The notes under the pieces are model-generated. The model had not been told where the DNA came from. It worked only from the letters and a program-made list of their open reading frames with translations, and did not search any database. The translations under genes and the position numbers were made by a program. Positions 1-8,877 of a stretch of 64,000 bases of DNA are shown piece after piece. Where the stretch lies: positions 124,001-188,000 of the forward strand of contig JACJYH010000001.1 of NCBI GenBank assembly GCA_020636195.1, given 5' to 3'. How positions within the stretch are numbered: the first letter of the stretch is position 1; each line of letters starts with the position of its first letter. This DNA comes from Lewinellaceae bacterium (lineage in GTDB: Bacteria; Bacteroidota; Bacteroidia; Chitinophagales; Saprospiraceae).

Positions 1-264
1 TCCTCCATAGTAATCAATGGTTTCTGCAATCACATCAGTATTCATTGTGGACGCGCCTTCTTTTAGCAGACTTGCAGTAGCCTTGGATGTCATTTTATAT
101 TTTTCAAAAAGTCTGCCTGCTTCAATCACAATGTCCAGTTGAAAGGCTGGCAATTCGGAATTCACTAATTTGAAAAAATTTGTTCCATTGGATAGCTTTT
201 CATGATCCATCGCTGTCAAATCTAGCGAAAAAATGCTTTTTATGGGAGGCTGAACTACTTTCAT
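1..264 (-). CDS. M16-family peptidase-like protein, N-terminal part (cut by window edge)
   Basis: Eighty-eight codons are open from an ATG at 264 to the window edge, so only the N-terminus is present. The sequence resembles the first lobe of M16 (insulinase/processing peptidase) subunits: an opening strand like VNSELPAFQLDIVIEAG followed by a helix and TIDYYGG. At the place where active members carry the zinc motif HxxEH, this protein reads SLLKE, so it is probably the non-catalytic partner subunit, which in Bacteroidota is commonly encoded beside an active HxxEH subunit. That partner would lie outside the window. Family assignment rests on a short stretch. A TAnnTTTG box lies 24-31 bases upstream. 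Confidence 0.65.
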   Translation of the reverse strand, partial: MKVVQPPIKSIFSLDLTAMDHEKLSNGTNFFKLVNSELPAFQLDIVIEAGRLFEKYKMTSKATASLLKEGASTMNTDVIAETIDYYGG

Positions 265-287
265 TTATGAAGTATAAATAATTTTGG

Positions 288-295
288 CAAAGTTA
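288..295 (-). promoter_or_regulatory. Putative Bacteroidota -7 box (TAACTTTG)
   Basis: On the minus strand the sequence reads TAACTTTG, matching the TAnnTTTG -7 consensus of the Bacteroidota primary sigma factor. It lies just upstream of the M16-like gene start at 264. No clear -33 TTTG is seen at the expected spacing. Confidence 0.4.
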
Positions 296-367
296 CATTT
301 ATTCATATTACTCGCTTTTTAATCAAAGGAATATATAAAAAAATTCCAAAATAAATTATTCTTTATG

Positions 368-375
368 TATTTTTG
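368..375 (+). promoter_or_regulatory. Putative -7 box for dnaN (TATTTTTG)
   Basis: TATTTTTG fits TAnnTTTG and sits 74 bases before the dnaN start codon in an AT-rich spacer. A -33 TTTG is not evident, so this is tentative. Confidence 0.3.
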
Positions 376-449
376 CGCAAACTTTTCAATTATTGTATTT
401 TTATTATGTACCAATAATTGTTTGTGTAAACCTAAAGAACACGTGATTT

Positions 450-1568
450 ATGAGATTTGAAGTTTCCTCATCTGAATTATTGAAGCAACTCAATATTGCT
501 TTTGGTGCAATAAGCAATAATCCTGTTTTACCAGTAATGGAGGATTTTTTGTTTGATGTTGTAAAAGGTGTTCTTACTATTACATCAACTAATTTAGAAA
601 CCACCATTATCACTAAGATGCCAGTGACATCTGAAGAAGATGGCACTATTGCGATTCCGGCAAAAATTCTTCTCGAAACAGTAAAGGCACTTCCCGAACA
701 TCCTATTACTATTTCTACAGATGATGAGAATAATGGCGTCAAAATACTCTCTGCTTTTGGTGTTTATAAATTAGCAGGCGATTCTCCACTAGATTTTCCC
801 AATCCACCTGAAGAAGACAATGTGGAAAGTTTGGTAATGAATTCAAAAAAAATACAGAAAGGGATTGCAAATACCATCTTTGCTACCAGTAATGATGAAC
901 TTAGGTTGGCAATGACAGGTGTGCTGATACACATAGATTTTACGAGAATTCATTTTGTGGCCACTGACGCACACAAATTGGTAAAATATACGTTTGGTAA
1001 TTTAAATTCTGATATTACCAGATCATTGATCGTACCGAAGAAAGGACTCAGTCAAGTAAAAAATGCATTGTCAGAGGATCAAGATGTGAAGATTAGTTTC
1101 AACAAAACCAATATCTTTTTTACATTTGGTGCAACGAAAATAGCCTGCAGATTGATTGATTCAAAATATCCGGAATACAATGCGGTTATCCCTGTTGATC
1201 TTCCTTTCGAAGCATTGATCAATAGAAAAGATTTTCTAAATTCACTTAGGAGGATTTCCATCTACGCCAATAAATCAACAAATCAAGTATTACTGAATAT
1301 CACAGACCAAAGTATTACGGTATCAGCGCAAGATTTGGATTTCTCAAACGAAGCAACAGAACAGCTGTCATGTGAATATGTCGGTGAACCGATGACCATT
1401 GGCTTTAATGCTAAGTTTTTGTCGGAGATGCTTTCAGTCATCGAAGCTGATGACATCAAATTACTTATTTCTGACCCATCAAAAGCAAATCTTTTAATAC
1501 CAGTAGAAGAGGAAGCAGGAGAAAATCTTGTGATGCTGGTTATGCCGGTGATGATGGGACATCAGTAG
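450..1568 (+). CDS. dnaN: DNA polymerase III beta subunit (sliding clamp)
   Basis: The 372-residue protein has the length and three-fold repeated architecture (about residues 1-120, 125-245 and 247-372) of the bacterial beta clamp, which dimerises into a ring around DNA and tethers polymerase III and repair enzymes. Recognisable segments include MRFEVSSSELLKQL at the start, RLAMTGVLIH and FVATDAHKLVKY in the middle and the C-terminal LVMPVM that lines the partner-binding pocket. It begins with ATG and stands alone, without dnaA beside it. nadD follows 16 bases downstream on the same strand and may be co-transcribed. Identification is firm. Confidence 0.97.
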   Translation: MRFEVSSSELLKQLNIAFGAISNNPVLPVMEDFLFDVVKGVLTITSTNLETTIITKMPVTSEEDGTIAIPAKILLETVKALPEHPITISTDDENNGVKILSAFGVYKLAGDSPLDFPNPPEEDNVESLVMNSKKIQKGIANTIFATSNDELRLAMTGVLIHIDFTRIHFVATDAHKLVKYTFGNLNSDITRSLIVPKKGLSQVKNALSEDQDVKISFNKTNIFFTFGATKIACRLIDSKYPEYNAVIPVDLPFEALINRKDFLNSLRRISIYANKSTNQVLLNITDQSITVSAQDLDFSNEATEQLSCEYVGEPMTIGFNAKFLSEMLSVIEADDIKLLISDPSKANLLIPVEEEAGENLVMLVMPVMMGHQ

Positions 1569-1584
1569 GAAAACATACCCTTTT

Positions 1585-2157
1585 ATGAAGATTGGCCTAT
1601 TTTTTGGCTCATTCAATCCGGTGCATATCGGACATATGATCATTGCAAACTATTTGTACCAATATACGGATTTGGATAAAATATGGTTGGTGGTAAGTCC
1701 TCATAACCCATTAAAAAACAAAAAATCTCTTGCCAACGATTATGATAGACTGCATTTGGTAAATTTGGCTATTGGGGATAATCTTTATCTACAGTCTTCA
1801 AATATAGAATTTTCGCTGCCGATACCATCTTATACCATTGACACACTAACCTATCTAAAGGAAAAATATCCAAAATATCATTTTCACCTCATCATGGGTA
1901 GTGATAACATATTATCGATACATAAGTGGAAAAACTATGAAATGCTGCTGAGAGACTATGAAATATTTATCTATCGGCGCCCGGGAAGTGAAAGTACATT
2001 ATTTTCGGAGCAACCCAATATCCATTATTTAGATGCACCACTTTTGGATATTTCCTCAACTCAAATCAGGGCAATGATCCACGAGGGAAAATCCATTCAA
2101 TACTTGGTGCCGGATACGGTGTATCACTATCTACTCAATTCTTCACTTTACAGATAA
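1585..2157 (+). CDS. nadD: Nicotinate-nucleotide adenylyltransferase
   Basis: The enzyme transfers AMP from ATP to nicotinate mononucleotide, giving deamido-NAD, the penultimate step of NAD synthesis, in the cytoplasm. The 190-residue protein has the nucleotidyltransferase signature GSFNPVHIGH at residues 8-17 and the second motif SSTQIR near residue 158, both typical of NadD. The length is normal. It starts 16 bases after dnaN and ends at a perfect hairpin terminator. Together with nadC at 7035 and the 3-hydroxyanthranilate dioxygenase at 13583 it suggests de novo NAD synthesis. Confidence 0.95.
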   Translation: MKIGLFFGSFNPVHIGHMIIANYLYQYTDLDKIWLVVSPHNPLKNKKSLANDYDRLHLVNLAIGDNLYLQSSNIEFSLPIPSYTIDTLTYLKEKYPKYHFHLIMGSDNILSIHKWKNYEMLLRDYEIFIYRRPGSESTLFSEQPNIHYLDAPLLDISSTQIRAMIHEGKSIQYLVPDTVYHYLLNSSLYR

Positions 2158-2192
2158 AAAAAATGGTTGCTAATAAAAATTAGCAACCATTT
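2156..2192. terminator. Bidirectional intrinsic terminator between nadD and the T9SS protein gene
   Basis: A perfect 14-bp stem (2161-2174 with 2179-2192) closes an AAAA loop. A run of eight A bases at 2156-2163 precedes it, giving a U-tract for transcripts of the minus-strand gene ending at 2218; the convergent nadD transcript would end here too. Confidence 0.85.
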
Positions 2193-2217
2193 ACAAGTAA
2201 AATTATCTTTTACTCTA

Positions 2218-4632
2218 TTATTTCTGTACAGTCACTTTTTTAGAAATAACACCATCATCGGTCTTAATAAGTGCTGTATATTGACCACTTGTAAGTGAAG
2301 AAACATCAACTTTTAATCTATCATCTTGGATATTTTTGAAAGATTTTGAAGCAACTGTTCTTCCATCAATTGACATAATATCAATAGTCACATCATCAGA
2401 AAGATTCTTTAAACTGATATCGAAATACAAGTCTCTGTTAGCAGGGTTAGGGAAAACTGTAACGTCTCCTGAAGCCAAGAAATCATAAGTCTTAACAACG
2501 CGAGCCATTGCTACTTCTATGTTCATAATCATGTGTGAATTAAGACCTTCGTTTCCAAGTCTTCCCATTTCACGACTTCTTATTTCATCTATATCTGTGC
2601 TTTCGCCATCTCTTTTCCAAACACTTCCCGCTCTTCTGATTTGGTTTAATTGATCGAATGCTGTATTGGCAGGTGCAGGATAAATAGACCTTCCGTCAAT
2701 TCCCAAATCTGTGTCACTATAACCTAAAAGTTGGTATCTCTCTGCTCCTGGATCGAATGGGTTAGTGTTAAGAACGACAACATAAGTAGTATTGTCTTGA
2801 AGTTGAGGTTTGCCTTCGCCATCCGGTCCGGTTAAGTCAACTTCAATATTTCTCAAATCTGCTATTTCAGCTTCATCAATTAAAATTTCTCCCGTACCGA
2901 CCAAAATTCTCTCATCTTGTGAAAAAGATCCATCTAATCCTTGGAACCACTCATAAACATCAACAGAAATACTTCCGGTCAAGTTGATGTTTGTGATGTC
3001 ATTTCCTAATCCAAATCTTACTTTATCAAAAGTATACTCTGTACCATTAGTGACATAGTAAATATTTCCTGCAGATTGGTAATTTGTGATGGTAGAATTT
3101 ACATTCCAAAAGGCCGTGACATCATCCATATATGCTTCATCAGCGAAGGATTCTGAAAGCAAATTATTAAACACAGTGTCAGAAACCACAAAGTAAAACT
3201 CTTCAGAATTATTTTCCTTTATTTCATCAGACTCTGTCACTGAAGAAATTTCGTATCTAGCAAGATAAACTCCAGGTTCAGCCGGTGGTGTATAACCTTG
3301 GTCGAATGGTGTGTTTTCTACCAATGTACTTCCTTCTATTGCCCCGAAATCCTTTGACAATCTGTCTATTTCAACATCAGTAAAGTAATCATATATCCCA
3401 ACTTCAAGGGTTGTATTGGCAGCAAGTGTATTTCCAATATTTTCAATATCTGACATAAGTGGAATTTCAGACACTTGTGATGCCGGAGTAACTAATGAAG
3501 GTGCAACTGAGTACCAATTTTTATTTACTCGTACATCAATGATTTCTTTGTTATATACGCGAACATCATCCAGAACAAAGTAATAAAAATCACCGTCAAC
3601 AGTGAATTTCACTCTACAATCAGACTTATTATACCATGCAGGAACTGCCATAGTGACTGTTTCACCTTCTGCTGAAACATTCACGGAATTGCCTGTAGAA
3701 ATAACTGTTTCCTCTGTCCACTCTGTACCATCCCAAAATGATATACGTGCTTCGCCGTTCAATCTATTATGTAACATTCTCCACTGTAGTAAAACTGCTT
3801 CTTTACCGGAACAATCAATGGATGGAGATATAATAGAAGAAACATAATTAAAATATGGTGAAGTGAATGTAGGATTGTCTTGTCTTTGTAATCTAACTAA
3901 ATCACATACTGCAGCACCATTACATTGAGTTTCTGACTTTATATTATTAGATGAAAATCCTCTAGGCTCTTCCGGAAATCCAGATCCACTATACCACCAA
4001 GGATTTCTAGCTAAAAGACTTGAATCTGAAGCTTCAACAGTCCAGCCATTTAGACCTCCATTAAAATCTCCCTGACCAGGTTCATTTCCCCAAAAAGCTT
4101 CAGCATCATACACAGGATTACATACACTAGCTAAAGTCACATCAAGTTCTCCTGAATTTAAAACTGCTTTAAGTTTTGTACAGTTTGAAGCAGACATCAT
4201 AAACGTTGGAATGGTAACTTGAGCTCCAAATGTTCCAACTGACATAGGAAATGGGTTTTCGGCAGTTGCTCCATTGTTACATAAAACAAATGCAATTGCA
4301 CCTGCAGTCTGTGCTCTAAGTGCTTTGTCACCAAATTCACAAACGCCTCTATCAGCAAATGCGATTTTACCGCCCAAATCATTGACAGGATCTTGACAAC
4401 CATCATTAATGGTACCACCTGTACCAGAAGTACTTCCATCGTCAACTAATACAGCTTTTCCTGTGATAGTAGTAATATCTTTACTACCAAAATTTGCAAC
4501 AACAATAAAATAATCCCCTGCTACACTTGCAGGACTTGTGACCGAAAGTGTATTTATGGATTGTCCCAGCATACTACTGGAAATGTATCCAAACACCAAC
4601 ACTAATAAACTTTTTGTAAAAAACCTTTGCAT
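2218..4632 (-). CDS. Secreted PA-domain protein with T9SS sorting signal
   Basis: The 804-residue product starts with a signal peptide (about residues 1-23, ending SMLGQ). A protease-associated (PA) domain follows at about 80-175, with the typical GKIAFADRGVCEFGDKA and GAIAFVLCNN segments. The centre (about 190-370) looks like a jelly-roll module with an FWDGTEW stretch, followed by beta-rich repeats. The last 75 residues, from VFPNPANRDLYFDI to the end, are a T9SS type A sorting domain. No protease catalytic domain is visible, so it is not called a peptidase. It is expected to be exported and anchored at the cell surface or released; its substrate is unknown. Confidence 0.8.
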   Translation of the reverse strand: MQRFFTKSLLVLVFGYISSSMLGQSINTLSVTSPASVAGDYFIVVANFGSKDITTITGKAVLVDDGSTSGTGGTINDGCQDPVNDLGGKIAFADRGVCEFGDKALRAQTAGAIAFVLCNNGATAENPFPMSVGTFGAQVTIPTFMMSASNCTKLKAVLNSGELDVTLASVCNPVYDAEAFWGNEPGQGDFNGGLNGWTVEASDSSLLARNPWWYSGSGFPEEPRGFSSNNIKSETQCNGAAVCDLVRLQRQDNPTFTSPYFNYVSSIISPSIDCSGKEAVLLQWRMLHNRLNGEARISFWDGTEWTEETVISTGNSVNVSAEGETVTMAVPAWYNKSDCRVKFTVDGDFYYFVLDDVRVYNKEIIDVRVNKNWYSVAPSLVTPASQVSEIPLMSDIENIGNTLAANTTLEVGIYDYFTDVEIDRLSKDFGAIEGSTLVENTPFDQGYTPPAEPGVYLARYEISSVTESDEIKENNSEEFYFVVSDTVFNNLLSESFADEAYMDDVTAFWNVNSTITNYQSAGNIYYVTNGTEYTFDKVRFGLGNDITNINLTGSISVDVYEWFQGLDGSFSQDERILVGTGEILIDEAEIADLRNIEVDLTGPDGEGKPQLQDNTTYVVVLNTNPFDPGAERYQLLGYSDTDLGIDGRSIYPAPANTAFDQLNQIRRAGSVWKRDGESTDIDEIRSREMGRLGNEGLNSHMIMNIEVAMARVVKTYDFLASGDVTVFPNPANRDLYFDISLKNLSDDVTIDIMSIDGRTVASKSFKNIQDDRLKVDVSSLTSGQYTALIKTDDGVISKKVTVQK

Positions 4633-4767
4633 AATAAAAATTTAATTTGTTACTGTTAATTTAGAATTCAAATATGAAATCGTAAAATTAAATGATTTAC
4701 ACATAATTTTATGTCACTTTGGCGACATTTTTTATTTTGTAATGTGTTAAATCGATGCTTTTCCCTA

Positions 4768-5730
4768 TTATTTTATAAGGGAAAACTCTGAAAATAGCTG
4801 ATTAGCATCTATTATTGCCACACCTGGTTTTCGGCATACTTGTCCACCGGCTATGTTCAATATGTTTCCTATCTCTTCAAATGGTATATTTTGCAAAAAA
4901 CAGCCTACTAACACTGATAGTACAGTATCACCTGCTCCGCACACATCTACGATTTCTTGTTTCTGCGTCTGGAAATGCATTCCCTTACTTCCGTCATGAA
5001 GATAGATTCCTTTTGAACCCAAAGTCAAGCAAGTCCATTGGTGGTGAAGTCGTTCTTTTAGCCAATGAACATATTGGTTGTAGTCTTCTGTCTGTAGCGC
5101 ACTGGCTTGAGTTATCTCTTTTTTATTCGGTTTGAATACCGTACATCCTTCATATGCTAAAAAGTTCTTCTCCTTCGGGTCAACGAAAGTGGCTATTTTT
5201 CTGTGATTTGCTTGAGTTATAATGCTCTTTATGAGCGACTTTGTGAGGACTCCCTTGTTATAATCTTGTAAAACGATGGCATGAATTTCTTTTGACTGAA
5301 TAATTTCTTCAAAAGCGTTGATTATCAATTGTTCGAAATCATGATTAATGTCTTGCAAAGTTTCATCATCTAATCGCAAAAGATGTTGATTTCCAGACAT
5401 AAATCTAGTTTTCATTGATGTACGTCGAGAACTATCTTTCAAAAAAACGGTATTAATTTTATCGCCTATGATTGATTGCAGTTTTGCAGATATTTCATCG
5501 TCTCCAGAGACAGACAATAACGTGACTTCCATTCCTAGAGAGAATAGGTTCATTGCGACATTAGCTGCTCCACCAGGTTTTTCGTCTATATGCTGAAAGT
5601 TGAGAACCGGAACCGGTGCTTCCGGCGATATTCGATGTACATGACCTGACACATATCTATCCAGCATAACATCCCCGATAACTAAAACCTTCTTGCCCGA
5701 AAAATCCAATCTATTTTCTTTCAAAATCAA
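4768..5730 (-). CDS. hldA: D-glycero-beta-D-manno-heptose-7-phosphate kinase (RfaE1/HldA type)
   Basis: This PfkB-family sugar kinase of 320 residues has the N-terminal GDVMLDRYVSGHVHRISPEA signature of the RfaE kinase domain, the glycine-rich PGGAANVAMN near residue 52 and the catalytic GAGD at 265-268. RfaE1 phosphorylates heptose 7-phosphate at C1 for ADP-heptose synthesis for LPS inner core. The protein ends after the kinase domain, so the nucleotidyltransferase part found in fused HldE must be encoded elsewhere. The start is the first ATG, 24 bases from a TAACTTTG box. Another PfkB sugar kinase function cannot be fully excluded. Confidence 0.85.
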   Translation of the reverse strand: MILKENRLDFSGKKVLVIGDVMLDRYVSGHVHRISPEAPVPVLNFQHIDEKPGGAANVAMNLFSLGMEVTLLSVSGDDEISAKLQSIIGDKINTVFLKDSSRRTSMKTRFMSGNQHLLRLDDETLQDINHDFEQLIINAFEEIIQSKEIHAIVLQDYNKGVLTKSLIKSIITQANHRKIATFVDPKEKNFLAYEGCTVFKPNKKEITQASALQTEDYNQYVHWLKERLHHQWTCLTLGSKGIYLHDGSKGMHFQTQKQEIVDVCGAGDTVLSVLVGCFLQNIPFEEIGNILNIAGGQVCRKPGVAIIDANQLFSEFSLIK

Positions 5731-5753
5731 AAATATTTAATGTTTGAAGCGCA

Positions 5754-5761
5754 CAAAGTTA
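5754..5761 (-). promoter_or_regulatory. Putative -7 box for the heptose kinase gene (TAACTTTG)
   Basis: TAACTTTG on the minus strand matches TAnnTTTG and lies 24-31 bases before the start at 5730, implying a very short leader. No -33 box is obvious. Confidence 0.4.
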
Positions 5762-5888
5762 ACAAAAGATTTTCTTAGGCTAGCTAAATACTATTTGAGT
5801 TATTTTTACGATGTAAAGTGCTGCTTTCAACCATTGTCAATTCGATACGTTGAATATATTTTGTGCAGATATATATTTCTTATACTCA

Positions 5889-6389
5889 ATGGAAGATTGG
5901 TTGACCTTGTGGGAAAAGGAGAAGGAAGCAAATATTTCTTCGGTGTTACAGAATATTGATCGTCTTTCTATCGATAATGCGGAGGAGTCATCCTCTAAGC
6001 TTAGAAAAATACACGATGATGTCTTCCAACATTTTGATTGTATCCATTGCGCAAAATGTTGTAAGGAAGCTCCTCCATTGATAACAAGGGAAGATATAAA
6101 CCGAATTTCAAAACGATTGAATATTTCGCGTAAAGCGTTTATAAACAAATTTCTTCTGGAAGATATCAATGGAGAAAATAGCTTTAAACAAGTGCCTTGT
6201 GTGTTTTTAGATAAGGATCAGAAATGTACCATTTATGAAGATCGTCCATTGGCATGTAGAAGATACCCGCACACAGACGAGAGAGATTTTCCAAAGAGGA
6301 CTAAGCTAAATAAGAAAATAGTCTTGCAATGTCCCGCAGCTTATAAAATTATTGACTTGTATTTTAAACCCGATACCAATGATCTTTGA
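5889..6389 (+). CDS. YkgJ-family cysteine cluster protein
   Basis: The product (166 residues from the ATG at 5889) carries the cysteine pattern of the YkgJ/UPF0153 family: CIHCAKCC, then C-VFLDKDQKC-TIYEDRPLAC-RRYP and a late CP. The family is thought to bind a metal or Fe-S cluster; its function is not settled. A longer reading from 5850 adds 13 residues (MNIFCADIYFLYS) that are unlike the family, so MEDWLTLWEKEKE is preferred as the N-terminus. The last 11 bases overlap the start of the hexapeptide-repeat gene, so the two are translationally coupled. Confidence 0.8.
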   Translation: MEDWLTLWEKEKEANISSVLQNIDRLSIDNAEESSSKLRKIHDDVFQHFDCIHCAKCCKEAPPLITREDINRISKRLNISRKAFINKFLLEDINGENSFKQVPCVFLDKDQKCTIYEDRPLACRRYPHTDERDFPKRTKLNKKIVLQCPAAYKIIDLYFKPDTNDL

Positions 6390-6963
6390 ATTCAATGGAT
6401 GGAAACCTGTCATAGATCCCACAGCGTTTATCCACCCACAAGCAACAGTGACCGGAAATGTGATCATAGGTAAAGATGTCTATATAGGCCCACATGCTGC
6501 CATCAGAGGTGATTGGGGTGAAATAATTATCCATGATGGTTCAAACGTTCAAGAAAACTGTACCATACACATGTTTCCAGGAAAATCTGTGATCTTACAC
6601 CCCAGTGCACACATTGGTCACGGGGCTGTGATACATGGTGCTATCATCGGTAAAAATAGTCTTATTGGCATGAATGCAGTGATTATGGATGATGTGGTCA
6701 TCGAAGAAGAATGCATCATTGGTGCGCTTTCATTCTTGAAGGCAGGAACACACGTTACCAGAAGAAGCTTATTTGCCGGAAATCCTGCCAAATTTATCAG
6801 ATCCATTTCTGATGACATGGTAAACTGGAAAACAGAAGGTACGTCACTCTACCAATCACTACCAAAGCAATGCTATAATACGCTAAAACCATGTGAACCA
6901 CTGAGGGAAATACCAAAAGATAGGCCAAAAATGGAGGAAATTTTTAAGCCATTTAAACGATAA
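6379..6963 (+). CDS. PaaY/gamma-carbonic anhydrase-like hexapeptide repeat protein
   Basis: The 194-residue protein is a left-handed beta-helix built from hexapeptide repeats (for example VIIGKDVYIGPHAAIRGDWG). It keeps the histidines expected for metal binding in the gamma-carbonic anhydrase/PaaY group (HMFPG, HIGHGAVIHG) and the MDDVVIEEECIIGALSFLKAG segment and C-terminal extension typical of PaaY-like proteins. Whether it is a carbonic anhydrase, a thioesterase as shown for PaaY, or an acyltransferase cannot be decided here; no other phenylacetate genes are nearby. The start MIFEFNGWKPVID fits the family better than the longer reading from 6352. It overlaps the YkgJ gene by 11 bases. Confidence 0.8.
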   Translation: MIFEFNGWKPVIDPTAFIHPQATVTGNVIIGKDVYIGPHAAIRGDWGEIIIHDGSNVQENCTIHMFPGKSVILHPSAHIGHGAVIHGAIIGKNSLIGMNAVIMDDVVIEEECIIGALSFLKAGTHVTRRSLFAGNPAKFIRSISDDMVNWKTEGTSLYQSLPKQCYNTLKPCEPLREIPKDRPKMEEIFKPFKR

Positions 6964-7034
6964 TACAATTCAAAAGAATCAAATCTTTGAAATAATAAGA
7001 GGCTTTGATTGGCTCAAATACTTTTTCTGTCACA

Positions 7035-7886
7035 TCAATCTTTGATAATCTTCAAACTCAAATCCATCGTGCCAGCACTATGTGTCAAAGCACCCACAGA
7101 AATATAATCTACACCTGTCAAAGCTATTGACCTAACAGTTTTCAAATTGACACCACCTGATGCTTCCGTTTCAAATCGTTTGTTGACGTGGGCTACGGCT
7201 TCTTTTAAAATTGGCAATTCAAAATTATCAAACATAATCCTAGAAATGCCGCCAATCTTGAGTACCTCTTCAACTTCTGCCAGATTTCTTACTTCAACCG
7301 TAATTTTCAAATTTAAGTGATTGTTTTTCAGATATTTGTGCACTGCCTGAATGGCTTCTGTATGGGAACCACAGGCATCTACATGGTTGTCTTTGATCAT
7401 AATCCAATCGTAAAGCCCATCTCTATAATTGTCACAACCTCCGACTTTCACAGCCCATTTTTCGAGAAATCTTAGCAGGGGTGTGGTCTTTCGTGTGTCT
7501 AAAATTTTCACAGGAAGATCTTGCACTTCAAAAGCAAATTGGCTACTGAGTGTAGAGATTCCGCTAAGTCTTTGCATGGTGTTCAGAACGAGTCTTTCAG
7601 CCTTCAGCAGTGCCTGGGTATTGCACTCTACATAAAAAGCTATATCACCATACAATACATCTTGACCATCTTTAATCAACACATCGACTTTAGATTTAGG
7701 ATCTACGTGCCCAAAAATTGCCTGTGCTACTTTAATTCCAGATATGACGCCTGCCTCTTTTACCAATAATTTTGCCCTGCTTCTATCATTTTGTGGAATA
7801 CATGCTTGTGAAGTATGATCGCCTTCTCTGACGTCTTCATACAATCCGGCTATAATAAATTCATCTAAAAGTTTTCGGTCCAGCAT
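7035..7886 (-). CDS. nadC: Nicotinate-nucleotide pyrophosphorylase (quinolinate phosphoribosyltransferase)
   Basis: NadC converts quinolinate and PRPP to nicotinate mononucleotide, CO2 and pyrophosphate. The 283-residue protein shows EDVREGDHTSQACIP at the N-terminus, the active-site stretch KILDTRKTTPLLRFLEKWAV with GGCDNYRDGLYD, KDNHVD, TVEVRNL and the C-terminal ISVGALTHSA, all diagnostic. The ATG at 7886 is preferred: the longer reading begins at a TTG at 7916 that lies inside a TACATTTG promoter-like box and adds MCINQCSHRH, which is not conserved. The quinolinate could be supplied by the 3-hydroxyanthranilate route (gene at 13583). Confidence 0.95.
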   Translation of the reverse strand: MLDRKLLDEFIIAGLYEDVREGDHTSQACIPQNDRSRAKLLVKEAGVISGIKVAQAIFGHVDPKSKVDVLIKDGQDVLYGDIAFYVECNTQALLKAERLVLNTMQRLSGISTLSSQFAFEVQDLPVKILDTRKTTPLLRFLEKWAVKVGGCDNYRDGLYDWIMIKDNHVDACGSHTEAIQAVHKYLKNNHLNLKITVEVRNLAEVEEVLKIGGISRIMFDNFELPILKEAVAHVNKRFETEASGGVNLKTVRSIALTGVDYISVGALTHSAGTMDLSLKIIKD

Positions 7887-7913
7887 ATGACGATGACTAC
7901 ATTGATTAATACA

Positions 7914-7921
7914 CAAATGTA
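7914..7921 (-). promoter_or_regulatory. Putative -7 box for nadC (TACATTTG)
   Basis: TACATTTG on the minus strand matches TAnnTTTG. Transcription would start near 7907, leaving a leader of about 20 bases before the ATG at 7886 and excluding the upstream TTG start. Confidence 0.45.
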
Positions 7922-8139
7922 GGACTAAAAATGGAAATTGAGTAAATCAATTCATATGAAGATATAAAAATCAAACTCAAATAACTTGACTAAAAGATAC
8001 TGAAACACTTCATTCATAATGGCCAAAAGGGATAATGCCAATAAATATTAATTGAGTTTTTGACGAAAGCCAACAATCATATTTTACAATATTTATATGT
8101 GATTCTCGTCATTAGCCCTATCTTTACCACAAAAAAGTT

Positions 8140-8823
8140 TTGGACAGTCCATTTGTCATACAGTTTGAGAATGCCGATATCTTCGTGGGTGATGTCCCTG
8201 TGCTGAACAAGGTCAATTTTACACTAGCAAAAGCAGAATCTTGTTATATCATAGGAAAGTCAGGAAGTGGAAAAACAAGTTTTTTGAAAGCTATTTATGG
8301 CAATCAAAAAGTAGGTGCTGGTGTAGCAAGGGTTGGAGATTTTGATTTGACTTCTATTAAAAAGCATCAAATTCCTATGTTGAGAAGGAGCTTGGGTATG
8401 GTATTTCAAGATTTTATTCTTTTTGAAGATTGGACTGTAGGAAAAAACTTATTATTTGTTTTGGAAGCTACAGGATGGAAAGATGTAGCTTCTATGAAAG
8501 GCAGAGTGCTCGATGTTCTTCAGATGGTTGGTTTGCAAGGTTATGAAAAAAGACCTATCAAACTTCTATCCGGAGGAGAACAACAAAGGGTTGTTATAGC
8601 TAGGGCACTGCTCAATAATCCTTCAGTGATCATAGCAGATGAGCCAACTGGAAACCTTGATCCTGACACTTCTGATGATATACTTTATTTATTGAGTCGG
8701 TTGACCAGAGAATTTGGTACTTCCACGATTGTGGCAACCCATGATTATAGATTACTGGATAAATTTCCTGCAAGGGTGTACAAGTGTTTTGATGGAAAAT
8801 TGACTGAAGTTTCACACAAATAA
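8140..8823 (+). CDS. ftsE: FtsE-like ABC transporter ATP-binding protein
   Basis: The 227-residue ATPase has Walker A GKSGSGKT at 39-46, Q-loop Q90, signature LSGGEQQR at 143-150, Walker B IIADEP at 164-169 followed by the TGNLDPDTS that marks the FtsE/LolD group, and H-loop H201. FtsE works with FtsX in cell-wall hydrolase control at division; ftsX is not adjacent here, so the assignment against LolD-like ATPases is by resemblance. The start is a TTG: a stop codon lies nine codons upstream in frame and no ATG or GTG is available before the conserved strand FVIQFENADIF. It converges with rplI over a shared terminator. Confidence 0.8.
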   Translation: MDSPFVIQFENADIFVGDVPVLNKVNFTLAKAESCYIIGKSGSGKTSFLKAIYGNQKVGAGVARVGDFDLTSIKKHQIPMLRRSLGMVFQDFILFEDWTVGKNLLFVLEATGWKDVASMKGRVLDVLQMVGLQGYEKRPIKLLSGGEQQRVVIARALLNNPSVIIADEPTGNLDPDTSDDILYLLSRLTREFGTSTIVATHDYRLLDKFPARVYKCFDGKLTEVSHK

Positions 8824-8854
8824 AAAAGTCCCAAAGCATGACGCTTTGAGACTT
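8822..8854. terminator. Terminator shared by ftsE and the rpsF-rpsR-rplI operon
   Basis: A hairpin pairs AAGTC-CAAAGC (8826-8837) with GCTTTG-GACTT (8843-8854) around one C/A mismatch and a 5-base loop. Six A bases at 8822-8827 give a U-tract on the minus strand, so it ends the ribosomal operon and probably also ftsE. Confidence 0.8.
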
Positions 8855-8877
8855 CATTATATTTCTGTCAATAGAAG

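Noticed and set aside
404..742. Minus-strand ORF of 112 codons opposite dnaN
   Set aside because: It lies fully antisense to a firmly identified gene and has no recognisable protein features.
4706..4740. ATGTC/GACAT hairpin followed by a T-run
   Set aside because: No plus-strand gene precedes it and the stem is only five pairs.
6977..7010. Hairpin AATCAAA/TTTGATT between the PaaY-like gene and nadC
   Set aside because: Only seven A/T-rich pairs around a 20-base loop and no U-tract; too weak to call a terminator.
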